A stretch of 64,000 bases of DNA from Pararhodobacter zhoushanensis (GTDB lineage Bacteria > Pseudomonadota > Alphaproteobacteria > Rhodobacterales > Rhodobacteraceae). Below the pieces are notes generated by a model. The model did not search any database and was not told the origin of the DNA. It saw nothing but the letters and a program-made list of their open reading frames with translations. The DNA is taken from NCBI RefSeq assembly GCF_003990445.1, contig NZ_REEZ01000008.1:62001-126000 (forward strand). The letters are read 5' to 3'. Positions 35,884-45,213 of this stretch are shown here, one piece after another; within the stretch, counting starts at the first letter, position 1; each line of letters opens with the position of its first letter. The position numbers were made by a program, and so were the translations under genes.

Positions 35884-38800
35884 ATGAGAAGTGACTTAAA
35901 GCCATTGGCGGCAGAGGCTTCGCGCAAACCGCTGGTGCTGGGCGCAGACCCGGAACTGGATAAGGAAAGTATTCAGAGCCCTGAGAATGCGCCACTTTTC
36001 ATCAAGCGCGGTGTGATGTTGCGCCAGTCCAGACAACTGGCAGAGAGCAAATCCCTGCTCACGTCGGTGGTCGCGGCTCATCCTGAAAATCTGGCCGCGC
36101 AGCATGAACTCGCCGTAACGCTGCGGCTGCTTGGTGACTACGTAAACAGCTTGGAGTTGAGTGAAAAGATCCTCTCCGACCGCCCCAATCATCGACCATC
36201 CTTGCTGGCTTGTATCGATACCAACGCGCATGCGCGGAATTTTGACGGGGCACTGGCAGCAGCGGAACGCGCTGTTGAGCGCCTGCCGGACGACGCGCAG
36301 CTCCTGACGAGACGCGGTGTGATGCTGCGGCATCTGAACCGGCTTGACGAAAGCCGCGCGATCCTTTCGACGGTCGTGGATACCTTCCCCGAGGACGTGG
36401 CCGCAAGGCATGAACTGGCCATCACCCTTCGGCTTTTGGGCGAACATGACCGCAGTCTGGAGATGACGCAAAGCATCCTGACACGTCATCCGGATCATCG
36501 GCCGTCGCTGCTGGCCTCTGTCGACGCCAACGTCCAGTCTGGGAATGTCGAAGCCGCCCTCGTAGCGGTAGACAAGGCACTTGAGAGTATCCCCAACGAT
36601 CGCCAATTGCTGACGAAGCGTGGCATAGTCCTTCGCCAGTTGAAGCGCCTGAGCGAAAGCAAATCCGTGCTTTCAGCCGTGGTCGACGCCTATCCCGATG
36701 CGTCAGGGGAAGCCCACGAGCTGGCAGTCACGCTGCGGCAAATGGGAGACTATGCCAACAGCCTGAAACGGAGCGAAAGGATCCTGAAGAACCACCCGGC
36801 GCATTGGCCGTCTCTGGTGGCTTGCATAGACACGAATACGCTTGCGCAGGATTTCGAAGCCGCTCTAGCGGCAGCAGACCGGGCCCTCCGTCGCCTTCCG
36901 GACAATGTGATGGTCTTGAGCAGACGCAGTGCCACGCTGCAGCAGCTTGGGCGGACCGATGAGAGCATCGCTGACCTGCGCAAGGCGCTCGCGCTCAACC
37001 CACGGGACTCAGACCTACGCCACAGCCTCGCCTTGTCGCTGCGGGCAACTGGCGAGAAACTGGAAAGCGACGCGATCTTTCGCTCCATTCTTGCCGAGGC
37101 ACCGGGTCATCAGGGTGCCTTGATGGGGCATATAGACGCTTTGCAGCAAGACCTTCAGCTGGATACGGCCCTGACATTGATCGATCAGGCCCTCGCAGCC
37201 GATCCCAAGAACATCGCACTTAGTGTCAAGCGCGCTGAAGTCCTCACCCATATGGGCAAGGACAGCGCAAGGGTCGAGCAGTTGCAGAGGGTTCATTCCA
37301 TCACGCCCGGGTTGCCTCATGTTGCCCGGGCGCTGCACGCTGCTTTGATCGAGGATTTCAGGTTCGACGAAGCCGATACCGTCTTGCGTACCTATGTCGA
37401 AGCGCCCGGTGACGCGCGTGAAATGCGCAAGCAGAAAATCAGGTTTTGTCTTGAAACGGGGCAGATTGCGAAAGCCCGCGATCTGGTGCAGGCGTGGCTT
37501 TCCGAGCTTCCGGACAGCCCTGACGCTCTGCTCTGCTTTTATCAGGTCCGGATTGCAGCGCTGCAACTTGATGATCTGGGTGCGCTTGAAGAGACGTTGC
37601 TGAAGGCCATTCCGGCTTCGGAGGAACTTGTCGCATCCATGACTTCCCTGCGTACCGCGGTCTGGGATTTCGAGGGGGCGTTACGCGTTTGCGAAAACTT
37701 CCTTGCCACTTACCCGAAATCCAAGCGGGTTCGCGAACGGCTGCTGGATCTTTTGTGGACCATGGGCGACCTTGAGCGCTTCAAGGCCGCATTGAATGAC
37801 CAGCCCGACGATCAGCATGAAGCGGCGTTCCGACTGATTAACCTTCTTATCGAGATACGATCCTGGAATCAGGCGCGAACCCATCTGGTCCGTCTGGAAA
37901 ATGCGGTACAGGGCCTCGCAAATCCAAGCGTGAGATCAAGTTTCCTGATGCGCATTCACAGAGCCTACGACAGGATGGGCGACGACGCTGCTCTCAAGAT
38001 CGCTGATCGCCTCGGGTCCGTTCCGTATCTGCGGCAGAACGTCAGACACTATGTCACCCTGGCAGACGGGCATCACGCCGGAAATGAACAGCCGAGACCA
38101 ACCAAGGGCGCTCCCCCTCTTCCCGAAATTCTATTCGGCGAAACATACGCGCCCCTGACGCTGCCCTCCGAGCAGCTCGCCGTTGTGAAGCGGATCGCCA
38201 AGCCGAGCATCGGCAACTATGAGACGTGGCTGAAGCAGGTCATGAAGGCCGCCTTCATCTCCAAGACATTGAACCACTGCTTCAAGGAGCATCCCGAGAG
38301 CTTCACGGGATTGGACCAAAGCGTGGAATTTCCGGATGCTCATATTCTCCTGAACCACGCGGCGCGCGGCGAAGCTTTTCTTATTGCCAGCACGCATCAG
38401 GGACCGCACCTGGCCGCGTGGTGGCTTGCCAAATCCATTCCAAATCTACGTATCTTGTCCAGCCAGCCTGCCATACGATCGGACTCTCCGATCAGCGGCG
38501 CGTCGCTGCTGATCGACGGATCCCCGGCGGGCGGGCGTGAACTTCTTTCGCTGCTCAAGAAGGGCACGGCAATCGCAGGATCGATCGATCAACCCATCAT
38601 CGTTGACAAGATATACGAAAATGATCGTTTCACCCTGGAGCTGTCACTTTTCGATTTGCCGCCGATCAAAGTGTCCAACCTGATCCCCCGACTGGCCTGG
38701 AAACACCGTTTGCCGAGTTACTGGATGGTAACGCGTCTGGACGCAGGGAAGATCCGCTTCGACCTTGAGCGCATGCCGGATGCGACCGAAGAAACCGGTT

Positions 38801-38970
38801 GGGCTGAATGGGCCCGGCTCTGGATGTCACATTACACAGGGCATCTTGAGCGGTATTTGCAAGAGGGTCCAGAGAACTTGAACCTGCCCAACGCGCTGTT
38901 CGAAGCGATTGCCAAGAGCATTCACAGGCACGGTGGTAGCGCCGCAATGGCAGACGGGAAGACTCTGTGA
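35884..38970 (+). CDS. TPR-repeat protein fused to a diverged LpxL-like acyltransferase domain
   Basis: A 1028-residue protein of two parts. Residues 38-445 are four tandem 102-residue units, each about three TPR-like helical hairpins (for example RGVMLR, HELAVTLR, SLLACIDTN recur in each). More TPR-like sequence continues to about 730. From about 760 the chain resembles LpxL/HtrB-type acyltransferases: FLIASTHQGPHLAAWWLA at H838, a KKGTAIAGSIDQP segment near 893, then FDLPPIKVSNLIPRLAWKHRLP and a final WMSHYTGHLERYLQEGPENL. The usual acidic residue of the HxxxxD/E motif is Leu here. No signal peptide is seen. It overlaps a radical SAM gene (GTGA). Function unknown; acyl or related transfer in a biosynthetic pathway is inferred. 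Confidence 0.7.
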   Translation: MRSDLKPLAAEASRKPLVLGADPELDKESIQSPENAPLFIKRGVMLRQSRQLAESKSLLTSVVAAHPENLAAQHELAVTLRLLGDYVNSLELSEKILSDRPNHRPSLLACIDTNAHARNFDGALAAAERAVERLPDDAQLLTRRGVMLRHLNRLDESRAILSTVVDTFPEDVAARHELAITLRLLGEHDRSLEMTQSILTRHPDHRPSLLASVDANVQSGNVEAALVAVDKALESIPNDRQLLTKRGIVLRQLKRLSESKSVLSAVVDAYPDASGEAHELAVTLRQMGDYANSLKRSERILKNHPAHWPSLVACIDTNTLAQDFEAALAAADRALRRLPDNVMVLSRRSATLQQLGRTDESIADLRKALALNPRDSDLRHSLALSLRATGEKLESDAIFRSILAEAPGHQGALMGHIDALQQDLQLDTALTLIDQALAADPKNIALSVKRAEVLTHMGKDSARVEQLQRVHSITPGLPHVARALHAALIEDFRFDEADTVLRTYVEAPGDAREMRKQKIRFCLETGQIAKARDLVQAWLSELPDSPDALLCFYQVRIAALQLDDLGALEETLLKAIPASEELVASMTSLRTAVWDFEGALRVCENFLATYPKSKRVRERLLDLLWTMGDLERFKAALNDQPDDQHEAAFRLINLLIEIRSWNQARTHLVRLENAVQGLANPSVRSSFLMRIHRAYDRMGDDAALKIADRLGSVPYLRQNVRHYVTLADGHHAGNEQPRPTKGAPPLPEILFGETYAPLTLPSEQLAVVKRIAKPSIGNYETWLKQVMKAAFISKTLNHCFKEHPESFTGLDQSVEFPDAHILLNHAARGEAFLIASTHQGPHLAAWWLAKSIPNLRILSSQPAIRSDSPISGASLLIDGSPAGGRELLSLLKKGTAIAGSIDQPIIVDKIYENDRFTLELSLFDLPPIKVSNLIPRLAWKHRLPSYWMVTRLDAGKIRFDLERMPDATEETGWAEWARLWMSHYTGHLERYLQEGPENLNLPNALFEAIAKSIHRHGGSAAMADGKTL
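35995..37218 (+). repeat. four tandem 306-bp units inside the TPR gene
   Basis: Units 35995-36300, 36301-36606, 36607-36912 and 36913-37218 encode 102 residues each. The first three are clearly alike (shared RGVMLR or RGIVLR, HELAVTLR, SLLACIDTN-type strings); the fourth is more diverged. They arose by internal duplication of a three-TPR block. Confidence 0.85.
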
Positions 38971-40109
38971 CAATATCCGCATCCATGCCCGGGACAGGCC
39001 AAAATCTGCTGGCCGACACGACAGTCAAACTGGCGCGCCAAACCAACGCGCGCATTCAGGGATTGATCGCACAGGCGCCGGATCTTCAAGCCCGCTACGA
39101 AACGGCGCGAAAGATCATTCGCGCCTTCCGGCGGCCCAGTTTTTACGAGGTCAGCCAAAAGTGCAATCTTTGGTGCGAGGGCTGCTATTACTTCGAAAAC
39201 GACAAACGGCAGGTTGTCGGAAACGAAATGTCCGATGACGGATGGGATGCCTTTTTTGCTGCCGAGGACGACAGAGGTGTCTCGATGGCCTATCTCGTGG
39301 GGGCCGAACCGTCGCTTTATCCCCACAGGCTGCGTGCGGCGACAAAGAATATCCGGTACGGCAAGATCGGGACCAACGGAACTGTCGTCATCCCCCGCGA
39401 CATCAGCTTTCGCATCGGCATATCGGTCTGGGGCAACGAAACGGACGACGCCGTGCTTCGGGGAGGGTCGGTGCTGCGCAAGGCCATGCGGAATTATACC
39501 GGCGACCCCCGTGCCGTGATGCTGTTCACGCTGTCTCCGTGGAACCTCGACAGTGTCGGGGACGTCTTGAAGGCAGCTGAAGATCACGACGTGAAACTCA
39601 CGTTCTCGATGTACTCGGCGACCACATCCTATCTTGCCAAACTCACTGCCGGTACGGCGGCGGACAGCAAGTATTTCCGCCTTGGCCCCTCGTTGGCCCG
39701 AGCCGTCTTTACGGATGCCGATCTCGCCAAGGCGCATGAGGCGATGCTCGATGCCATGCAACGCTATCCCGACACGGTCATCTTTTCAGCAGAATATGCG
39801 GATCTGATCACCCGGCCCGGTCCTTTGTACGACATGGATCCAGAGACCGGTTTGCCGCTTGATTGCGGCTCACGCATCCGCGATCCGCTGCGCTATTTCG
39901 ACACGGCGGGCACGCAGAAACAGGTGAAGTGCTGCACCCCCGATGTGGATTGCAATCATTGCCGTCTGTATAGCGGAAGCTGGTCGAAGCTTTTCAAGCC
40001 GACGCAAAAGCACCTCGCTGATCAGGGGTCATTCGAGGGTTGGTTGAGCATGATCGAAACCATCGGCCAGATTTTTCTGTATCCCTTTCCGTTTGAGAGC
40101 ACCGCATGA
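38967..40109 (+). CDS. Radical SAM protein with C-terminal cysteine cluster
   Basis: A 380-residue radical SAM enzyme. Seen: the CX3CX2C motif C66-N-L-W-C70-E-G-C73 for the SAM-binding iron-sulfur cluster, preceded by RRPSFYEVSQ, and a C-terminal set of cysteines (LDCGSR, then KCCTPDVDCNHC) that could hold an auxiliary cluster as in SPASM/twitch proteins. The start is GTG within the stop of the TPR gene; an ATG at 38985 is an alternative. It overlaps the P450 gene by ATGA. The product class (peptide modification, sugar or polyketide-like chemistry) cannot be read from the sequence. Confidence 0.85.
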   Translation: MTISASMPGTGQNLLADTTVKLARQTNARIQGLIAQAPDLQARYETARKIIRAFRRPSFYEVSQKCNLWCEGCYYFENDKRQVVGNEMSDDGWDAFFAAEDDRGVSMAYLVGAEPSLYPHRLRAATKNIRYGKIGTNGTVVIPRDISFRIGISVWGNETDDAVLRGGSVLRKAMRNYTGDPRAVMLFTLSPWNLDSVGDVLKAAEDHDVKLTFSMYSATTSYLAKLTAGTAADSKYFRLGPSLARAVFTDADLAKAHEAMLDAMQRYPDTVIFSAEYADLITRPGPLYDMDPETGLPLDCGSRIRDPLRYFDTAGTQKQVKCCTPDVDCNHCRLYSGSWSKLFKPTQKHLADQGSFEGWLSMIETIGQIFLYPFPFESTA

Positions 40110-41401
40110 TCCATGTCCCCCAACTGAAGCTGCGCGGTTCCGAGGTGACGCTGCGCTCGGCGGTCAAGGCATGTCGTCTCCCAGAGGAGACATGGCCCGA
40201 AGAAATCCTGCATCGTCGGCTCTGTGTTTCGCAGCGCGGTAGCAGAACGGTTGTCCTTCTGGCCGATCCCGCCGAGGTATCGCGTGTCCTCGTCGAAAGC
40301 GAAAAGCGATTTCCGAAATGGTTGCCCATCTATCGCCATTCGGCAGCGCGGGAGACGGGAAGCGGCACGATCTTCGCTTCCACAGAAGCGGACTGGGTGC
40401 CGCTGCGTCGCGCCATCAAACCACTGTTCCACAGCAGCCGGTGGTCGTTGCTTGTCGATGTCGCCAGACATGCGACGCTTGACGCCATCACCACGGGCAA
40501 CCCCACGAAGGTCGAGGCATTTTTCACCGCCATCTCAGTTGATGTGATCGTGCGCACGCTCGTCGGCGATGACGCGGACGCAACAGCGGATTACCAGCTT
40601 GCGGCCATCGCCCAAGGTCTGGTCGACAGGCAGCACGCCGGTGATCTGGGCGGGGCGATGCAGCAAATTCGAGCGCTTGCAAACATATGCAGCGCACGCG
40701 GTCCCGGCGATGCTGCGATCAGCGGCGTTGACATGGCAGGCGAACTTCCACCCCGCCCGCGTCCGATGGAAGAGCCCTTCCTGGCCGACAACCGTCTTGG
40801 CCTGCTTTATGCGGGTCAGGAGACCACGGCGTTGACCATGAGTTGGTGCTTCTGGATCCTGGGGCAGGACAAGGAGCTGCAAAGCAGATTGCGCACCGAA
40901 TGCCGCGAAGCGATGGCCGCCACAGGGTGCCTGTCTCCTGAGGCTGTCGGAAAGATGCCCCGGCTGATGGCAGTCTTTCGGGAAACCCTGCGCCTCCTGA
41001 CTCCGTCGTCGACCACCGTGCGATGCACGACACAAGACGAGACCCTGTGTGGTGAGGAGATTCCCGCAAACAGTGTCATCGTGGTTCCCATCTATGCAAT
41101 CCACCGGCACCGGGATCTCTGGGACGATCCTGACACCTTCGACGCCGAGCGGTTCCTGCGCCCGATCAAACATCCCATGGCCTTTCTTCCCTTCGCGGCG
41201 GGCCGCCACACCTGTGCGGCAGCTCGCAGCGTCATGTACGAAATGACCGCCGTCCTTGCGACGATGCTGGACCGGTTTGAGTGGGTGACACACGCGCCCG
41301 AGGACATGGGCATGGCCAACAAGCTTGTGCTGTCCCCCACGTCCGAGATGAAAGTGACAATCCAGGAGCTGGAGCCGAGCGGCGCTGCCGTCACGGCATG
41401 A
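40106..41401 (+). CDS. Cytochrome P450
   Basis: A 431-residue P450. Seen: I-helix oxygen-binding AGQETT (236-241), ExxR in FRETLR (E293-R296), and the haem-ligand region PFAAGRHTCAAA with the proximal Cys at 370. The residue two after the Cys is Ala rather than the usual Gly. N-terminus lacks a membrane anchor, so it is soluble. No ferredoxin or reductase gene is adjacent, so electron donors must be supplied elsewhere. It is the last of three overlapping genes and likely tailors the product of the radical SAM and acyltransferase-like proteins. A role in ring hydroxylation for the upstream cluster is less likely. Confidence 0.92.
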   Translation: MIHVPQLKLRGSEVTLRSAVKACRLPEETWPEEILHRRLCVSQRGSRTVVLLADPAEVSRVLVESEKRFPKWLPIYRHSAARETGSGTIFASTEADWVPLRRAIKPLFHSSRWSLLVDVARHATLDAITTGNPTKVEAFFTAISVDVIVRTLVGDDADATADYQLAAIAQGLVDRQHAGDLGGAMQQIRALANICSARGPGDAAISGVDMAGELPPRPRPMEEPFLADNRLGLLYAGQETTALTMSWCFWILGQDKELQSRLRTECREAMAATGCLSPEAVGKMPRLMAVFRETLRLLTPSSTTVRCTTQDETLCGEEIPANSVIVVPIYAIHRHRDLWDDPDTFDAERFLRPIKHPMAFLPFAAGRHTCAAARSVMYEMTAVLATMLDRFEWVTHAPEDMGMANKLVLSPTSEMKVTIQELEPSGAAVTA

Positions 41402-41520
41402 GAGACCAGGCCTGAACACGATTTCGGGCCAGCCGCTCAGATCTGTGGTATCGGGGACGACGGGATGGCGGCGCCTGTCCATGTAGACGGCGGGAAGGGC
41501 TTGAAACCCGGCTCATTCCC

Positions 41521-42384
41521 TCAGCTCTGCTCAAGTTCGGCCAGTGCAAGACCCCATTCGCCCGCGACCGCGTAGACCATGTAAACGCGCCCGTCTTCCT
41601 CATAGATCGCCGGGTCGCGCAACTGGTTTACCGGTTCGTCCACCGGACCGATAACAGACGGGACGACCGGCAAGTCCGCACCTTCCCACGCCGTCTCTGG
41701 CTGCAACAAAAGGGAGCGCGGTCCAGCAGCCCACTGAAGCCAGTCGCCCGCCAGATCAATCTCGCATTGCCACAGGCTTTCTGGCGCGTCACCGCGATTG
41801 GACCAGATCACCGTCAGAATGTCGCCCGTAACCCTGACCGCAGAATGCCGCATATCCGGGGTAAACAGGGAGGGACCTTTCTCCCATCCGGTCCAGCCAT
41901 CGCGCGAGCGATAGAACTGCCCGGGCATCGCGATGGCATAGGTCCAGCCGCCATGCCTGAAGATCCGCGCATACGGGTTCATCAGGTTCTCTTGGCCACC
42001 GGTAAAATGCAGCCCGTCGGCGGAATCGGCCAGCCGGGTATACTGAAACTTCACGACATCGCCGCCGTGATAGAACATGCGGATGCGCCGGGCCTCGTGA
42101 TCCACCACGACCTCGGGCGAAGCGAGGTGGTGGCTGAAGCCCGACTCAGCCAGTGGCAGAACGCCGGGCCCGTGGATCCGCCACGGGCCTGACAGATCAT
42201 CGGCATAGGCCAGCCGAATATGGTCGCCGCGATGATGCGCGAAATAGAGGTAATAGCGCCCGAGCGCACCGGGCACCCAGTCGGGCGCCCGGATCAGTGA
42301 CGGGCCGTTAATGTTGGTGCCGATCCGCGCGTGCATTCCCTGCGCGATGATCGGCCCATCCAGAAGGCGTTGCGCGCGCAGCAT
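41521..42384 (-). CDS. Five-bladed beta-propeller protein, GH43/GH32-like
   Basis: A 287-residue protein with repeated strand patterns typical of five-bladed propeller hydrolases: YYLYFAHHRGDHIRLAYADDLSGPW, ASPEVVVDHEARRIRMFYHG, YAIAMPGQFYRSRDGWTGWE and LRDPAIYEEDGRVYMVY. The last segment resembles the DPx(I/V) blades of GH43/62/68 enzymes. No signal peptide is seen, so it may be cytoplasmic. Catalytic residues cannot be assigned by eye. It starts one base after the stop of a TctC-type binding-protein gene, an odd pairing that suggests a sugar acid or glycoside-derived ligand (inference). Confidence 0.65.
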   Translation of the reverse strand: MLRAQRLLDGPIIAQGMHARIGTNINGPSLIRAPDWVPGALGRYYLYFAHHRGDHIRLAYADDLSGPWRIHGPGVLPLAESGFSHHLASPEVVVDHEARRIRMFYHGGDVVKFQYTRLADSADGLHFTGGQENLMNPYARIFRHGGWTYAIAMPGQFYRSRDGWTGWEKGPSLFTPDMRHSAVRVTGDILTVIWSNRGDAPESLWQCEIDLAGDWLQWAAGPRSLLLQPETAWEGADLPVVPSVIGPVDEPVNQLRDPAIYEEDGRVYMVYAVAGEWGLALAELEQS

Positions 42385-42385
42385 A

Positions 42386-43465
42386 TCAGCGGGTCAACTG
42401 GTCGATGTAGGATTGCATCAGCGCCAGCACCTCGGGCGAGACGGTTTCAACCACACCCATGATCTGCGCCGCATCGTCGGCAAGAACCACATCGGGTTGC
42501 GAGCCAAGCACATTCTGCGCCGCAGCCAGCATCTCGGGATCCTGCATCACCGCCTCATAGGCACGGGCAACGGCGTCGGTGATCTCGTCAGAGGTTTCGG
42601 GCGGCGTCACAAGGATCCAGGTCATGCCATCCGCAGCCGTCGAAAGGTAGCGCACCAGATCGTAGCTTGGGCCAGAAGGCGCCTCGCCCCGCACGTTGAC
42701 AAAGTAATCGTAGAAGGTCGGCAAGCTGGGCAGTTCGGCGTTGGTGGCTTCGGTGCCATCGGCGTTCGGGCGGCCCCAATAGAACAATCCAAGGCTTTGC
42801 CCGGTTTCGATCATTTCGGGAACCACACTGGTCAGCCAGTTGGAAACCGTCCCGTTGCGCAGGTCGATCTCGCCGCGTTGCATGGCAGCCATGGTTTCAG
42901 CCCCGCCCTGAAATCCACCGACGAATTGCATGTCGATGTCCAGCAGGTCCAGCGAGGCCGCGACGCGGATCTCGCTGGCACCTGGCGTGAAGCCGCCATA
43001 GCGCACGCTCTCAAGCCCGGCGAAATCCGCTGCGTTCTCGATCCCCAGTTCGGTCGCGGCGTGAACGACCCACGTATTCCCCAGACCACCGGCAAGTCCG
43101 AACTCGCCGAACGGCACGCGCAGGGCCTCGGGGTCCAGCACGCGCGTGGCACCGCCCCAGGCCAGCCAGCCCAGAGTCAAACCATCGGGCTCGGAATGAT
43201 AGACATGCTGGATGCCGCGCAGCAACGCACCGCCTGGCATCGGTTCGGCGATCACCTCGGGTTGGCCGGGGAGATGGCGTCCGATATGCTGCGCAAGGAT
43301 CTGGGCAAACAGCCCCGTCGCGCCACCGGGACCGGCGTTATAGACGATACGCACAGTCTCACCGGCGAAATCTGCTTCGGCCATTGCTGTACCCGGCAAA
43401 ACCGGGGTTAGCGCCAGCGCACAAGCCCCGGCCAGTAGAATGCGGCGACGATCAGCATTCAGCAT
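42386..43465 (-). CDS. TTT-family substrate-binding protein (TctC/Bug-like), orphan copy
   Basis: A 359-residue periplasmic binding protein with a Tat-like or Sec signal (DRRRILLAGACALALTPVLPGTAMA in outline; twin-Arg-like start). Mature part has the Bug/TctC pattern: VRIVYNAGPGGATGLFAQILAQ, then EPMPGGALLRGIQHVYHSEPDG and WLAWGGATRVLD. It is strikingly similar to the protein at 46253 on the other strand, so the two are paralogues. No membrane subunit gene adjoins it; it may share the TctA-TctB permease at 47395. Downstream on the same strand is the propeller protein. Confidence 0.87.
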   Translation of the reverse strand: MLNADRRRILLAGACALALTPVLPGTAMAEADFAGETVRIVYNAGPGGATGLFAQILAQHIGRHLPGQPEVIAEPMPGGALLRGIQHVYHSEPDGLTLGWLAWGGATRVLDPEALRVPFGEFGLAGGLGNTWVVHAATELGIENAADFAGLESVRYGGFTPGASEIRVAASLDLLDIDMQFVGGFQGGAETMAAMQRGEIDLRNGTVSNWLTSVVPEMIETGQSLGLFYWGRPNADGTEATNAELPSLPTFYDYFVNVRGEAPSGPSYDLVRYLSTAADGMTWILVTPPETSDEITDAVARAYEAVMQDPEMLAAAQNVLGSQPDVVLADDAAQIMGVVETVSPEVLALMQSYIDQLTR

Positions 43466-43713
43466 GGTTTTCTCCCTTTGTTTCGGCCCATCGGCCGCTC
43501 CCTGCCGTCACGTTCCGATGTTCGCCCAAGGAAAGGAAGACGCAGGTTCGGAAAAGCCTCTTTCGCCTTTTGCGAAAGCGTCGCTGCGATTTACCTGCCG
43601 CGAATTGGAAAAGCTGCCTTGCCGCTTGCACGGCTTCCGGGCCCGGGGTCGGTCATCTTAGGGTCAGGCGAGACGACCCGCCGACGCGGGTCCGCACAGG
43701 AGGGGACTGCCCA

Positions 43714-45180
43714 ATGACCGACGACACGCCGAAAGTTCGCGAAATCCGCCAGAGCAAAGACAGGTTCCTGTCGTCGGATATCTTCGAAACCGGGCGCATG
43801 GTCTTCCCGCCGCGGAATGGCTCGGGTCATGTCAGCGAACTTGCCCGCGACGTGCCGGTCTATCATCGCTGCGATGTCTTGGTGGTCGGGGGCGGCCCGG
43901 CGGGAACAGCGGCGGCGCTGGCCGCGGCGCGGACTGGCGCGGACGTGGTGGTGATGGAGCGCTACAATCACCTTGGGGGGCTGTCGACCGGGGGCGTGGT
44001 TATCTGGATCGACCGGATGACCGACTGGTCGGGCAATCTGGTGATCCGCGGCTTTGCCGAGGAAGTGCTGGACCGCCTGCCAGCCGAGGGCAAGGCCGGA
44101 CCCGGACGCAACCTCTGGGGCGCACAAGACCCGGATCTGGCGAAATACTGGCGGCTGAGAACGTCGGCCTTCCACGGCATTGTCACCTGGGCGCCAACCA
44201 TCGATCCTGAGCGCCTGAAGCTGACCTCGCAGGAATTGCTGATCGAGGCGGGTGTGCGGATCGTCTATCACTCATGGGCAGCGGTCCCGGTTGTCGAGGA
44301 TGGCGCGGTGCAGGGCGTGATCTTCGAATCCAAAGAGGGACGCCAGGCCCTGATGGCACGCGTGGTCGTGGATTGCACCGGCGACGGTGATATCTTTTCG
44401 CGCGCAGGTGCCGAGTTCGACTCGGATATCGAAGAAGGCGACGTCCACCACTCGATGAACACAGGCTTTATGCTGGGTGGCGTCGATATGGATACATGGC
44501 TCGATTTCCGCCTGAAAGACGAGGCCGGATTCTCGGAGTTCAACCAACTGGGCCGTGAGACGCTTGGCTTCTTTCAAGCGCCCTATGTTTCGTGGCGGCA
44601 GGACATCGCCCTTTTCCTGGGCCCGCGCCAATCGGGGCTCAGCGCGTTGAACGTCGACGAGATGACCGAGGTGGAAATTCGCTCGCACCGCTTCATGCAG
44701 AAGCATTGCGAGTTCTTCCGCCAGCATGCGCCCGGTTTCAAAGATGCCTACATGCTGCTCAGCGCCCCGCAACTGGGGGTGCGCCACACCCGCAGGCTCG
44801 GCGGCGTCGGACGGATCGAGCGGTCGCAATGGGGCACGGGCATGATTCATGCCGACGAAGTTGGCGTTTCCCCGTCGGTGTCACCAAAGTTTCCGGTAAT
44901 CTCCGTTCCGTATCGGGCTCTGGTCCCTGCCCGGCTGGACGGGTTGCTGGCAGCGGGGCGGCACGTGTCGTGCGATGCCAACAGCCACGGTTTCATGCGC
45001 GAAATCCCGCAATGCTGGCTGACAGGACAGGCGGCAGGAGCCGCAGCCGGGGTGGCCGCGAACAGGGGCGTGCAGCCGCGCGACGTTGATATCGCTGAGC
45101 TTCAGGCGACACTTCGCGCGCAGGGCGCGCTGGTACGCGACCCGAGCGAAGCGTCCCCACTTGCACCGGCAGCCAGTTGA
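43714..45180 (+). CDS. FAD-dependent oxidoreductase (FAD_oxidored family)
   Basis: A 488-residue flavoprotein. The ATG at 43714 follows AGGAGGGG and gives a tidy N-terminus; a longer upstream frame is spurious. Seen: VLVVGGGPAGTAAALAAARTGADVVVMERYNHLGG as the FAD-binding fold (about residues 51-86), STGGVVIWIDRM, VVDCTGDGDIFSRAGAE, and the C-terminal AGRHVSCDANSHGFMREIPQCWLTGQAAG. This family includes many oxidoreductases of unknown substrate found beside TTT and TRAP importers. It lies between the two binding-protein genes and is followed by a LysR gene. Confidence 0.85.
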   Translation: MTDDTPKVREIRQSKDRFLSSDIFETGRMVFPPRNGSGHVSELARDVPVYHRCDVLVVGGGPAGTAAALAAARTGADVVVMERYNHLGGLSTGGVVIWIDRMTDWSGNLVIRGFAEEVLDRLPAEGKAGPGRNLWGAQDPDLAKYWRLRTSAFHGIVTWAPTIDPERLKLTSQELLIEAGVRIVYHSWAAVPVVEDGAVQGVIFESKEGRQALMARVVVDCTGDGDIFSRAGAEFDSDIEEGDVHHSMNTGFMLGGVDMDTWLDFRLKDEAGFSEFNQLGRETLGFFQAPYVSWRQDIALFLGPRQSGLSALNVDEMTEVEIRSHRFMQKHCEFFRQHAPGFKDAYMLLSAPQLGVRHTRRLGGVGRIERSQWGTGMIHADEVGVSPSVSPKFPVISVPYRALVPARLDGLLAAGRHVSCDANSHGFMREIPQCWLTGQAAGAAAGVAANRGVQPRDVDIAELQATLRAQGALVRDPSEASPLAPAAS

Positions 45181-45213
45181 CAGGACCAGCCGTCGGCGTC
45201 ACGTCTTGACGCT

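Noticed and set aside
40106-41401. P450 as the ring hydroxylase of the cyclohexanecarboxylate cluster
   Set aside because: It overlaps the radical SAM gene and is separated from the ali/bad genes by a promoter gap, so it belongs to the other operon.
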